In this document: piece by piece, positions 6,998 to 7,132 of the stretch | Position numbering within the stretch: the first letter of the stretch is position 1 | How the letters are laid out: every line of letters starts with the position of its first letter | Assembly: GCA_002382025.1 (NCBI GenBank) | Contig: DFZB01000032.1 | Coordinates: forward strand, 1 to 7,132 | Length of the DNA: 7,132 nucleotides | DNA from: Patescibacteria group bacterium UBA4067 | GTDB taxonomy: Bacteria; Patescibacteriota; Minisyncoccia; Minisyncoccales; Minisyncoccaceae | Direction: 5' to 3' | Made by a program: the position numbers and the translations under genes | Notes under the pieces: generated by a model | The model's database searches: none | The model's input: only the letters and a program-made list of their open reading frames with translations | What the model was told of the DNA's origin: nothing

Positions 6998-7114
6998 ATG
7001 AAAAAAGACACATTATTAATAGTAATTTTTGTTTCAGCCGTATCTTTACTACCAACAATAGTAATAGCATCATTATTAATGTGTAAAATTAAATCAGCAA
7101 TTAACCATGTCTAG
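6998..7114 (+). CDS. Possible 38-residue hydrophobic single-helix peptide
   Basis: An ORF from ATG 6998 to TAG 7112-7114 encodes 38 residues. It starts MKKDTLLIVIF, has a hydrophobic core of about 23 residues (5-28) and ends with a weakly basic tail (CKIKSAINHV). The shape suits a small membrane peptide or a signal-peptide-like N-terminus. It follows a well-placed TATAAT by 17 bases but has no Shine-Dalgarno sequence, and it is the only ORF here ending in TAG. I recognise no family. AT-rich intergenic DNA readily produces Leu/Ile/Val-rich short ORFs, so it may be spurious, or the start of a longer gene broken by a sequence error near the window edge. Confidence 0.35.
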   Translation: MKKDTLLIVIFVSAVSLLPTIVIASLLMCKIKSAINHV

Positions 7115-7132
7115 GTTCAGATACATGTGATA

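Noticed and set aside
7011..7080. A ten-base direct repeat (CATTATTAAT at 7011 and 7071)
   Set aside because: It is low-complexity AT-rich sequence coding for Leu-Leu in a hydrophobic stretch; no attachment site or mobile-element end accompanies it.

Overview
The window reads as ordinary chromosomal DNA from an AT-rich bacterium, probably a Patescibacteria (CPR, Parcubacteria-like) genome assembled from a metagenome. This placement is inferred from gene content and style. The clues are very low GC, a modular cysteine-rich surface protein with thrombospondin-like pieces, a short membrane histidine kinase, bacterial TypA/BipA, tight gene overlaps, TAA at all five main stop codons, and no clear Shine-Dalgarno sequence before any start that can be inspected. 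The standard bacterial code fits, because the conserved genes read through with TGA treated as stop.

Layout: (1) 2-1825 (+) is the C-terminal 607 residues of a large cell-surface protein whose 5' end lies outside the window. It begins with tandem secreted Cys/Trp modules, two of which are about 90% identical in DNA. It continues through thrombospondin type-1-like and short Cys motifs, calcium-binding thrombospondin type-3 repeats and an Ig-like domain, and ends in a C-terminal membrane anchor. (2) 1818-3176 (+) is a membrane sensor histidine kinase. (3) 3166-4392 (+) is an HI0933/YhiN-family FAD flavoprotein. These three overlap by 8 and 11 bases and look like one translationally coupled operon. 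(4) After a 71-base gap with a plausible promoter and a small stem-loop, 4464-6263 (+) encodes the ribosome-associated GTPase TypA/BipA. (5) Only five bases further on, and convergent, 6269-6901 (-) encodes a hemolysin III/TrhA-type seven-helix membrane protein. (6) 6908-7132 holds a divergent promoter region and a possible 38-residue hydrophobic peptide, 6998-7114 (+).

The surface protein and the kinase are both envelope proteins facing outward and are probably co-expressed, so sensing surface contact or an envelope state is a reasonable but unproven idea. No response regulator is visible. The flavoprotein, TypA and TrhA are conserved housekeeping or stress-type genes with no obvious functional link to each other. 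I found no mobile element, CRISPR array, tRNA or rRNA. I see no convincing undescribed system. The best items for a second look are the recently duplicated surface modules, the surface protein-kinase pairing, the lack of Shine-Dalgarno sites, and the symmetric divergent promoter near 6952.
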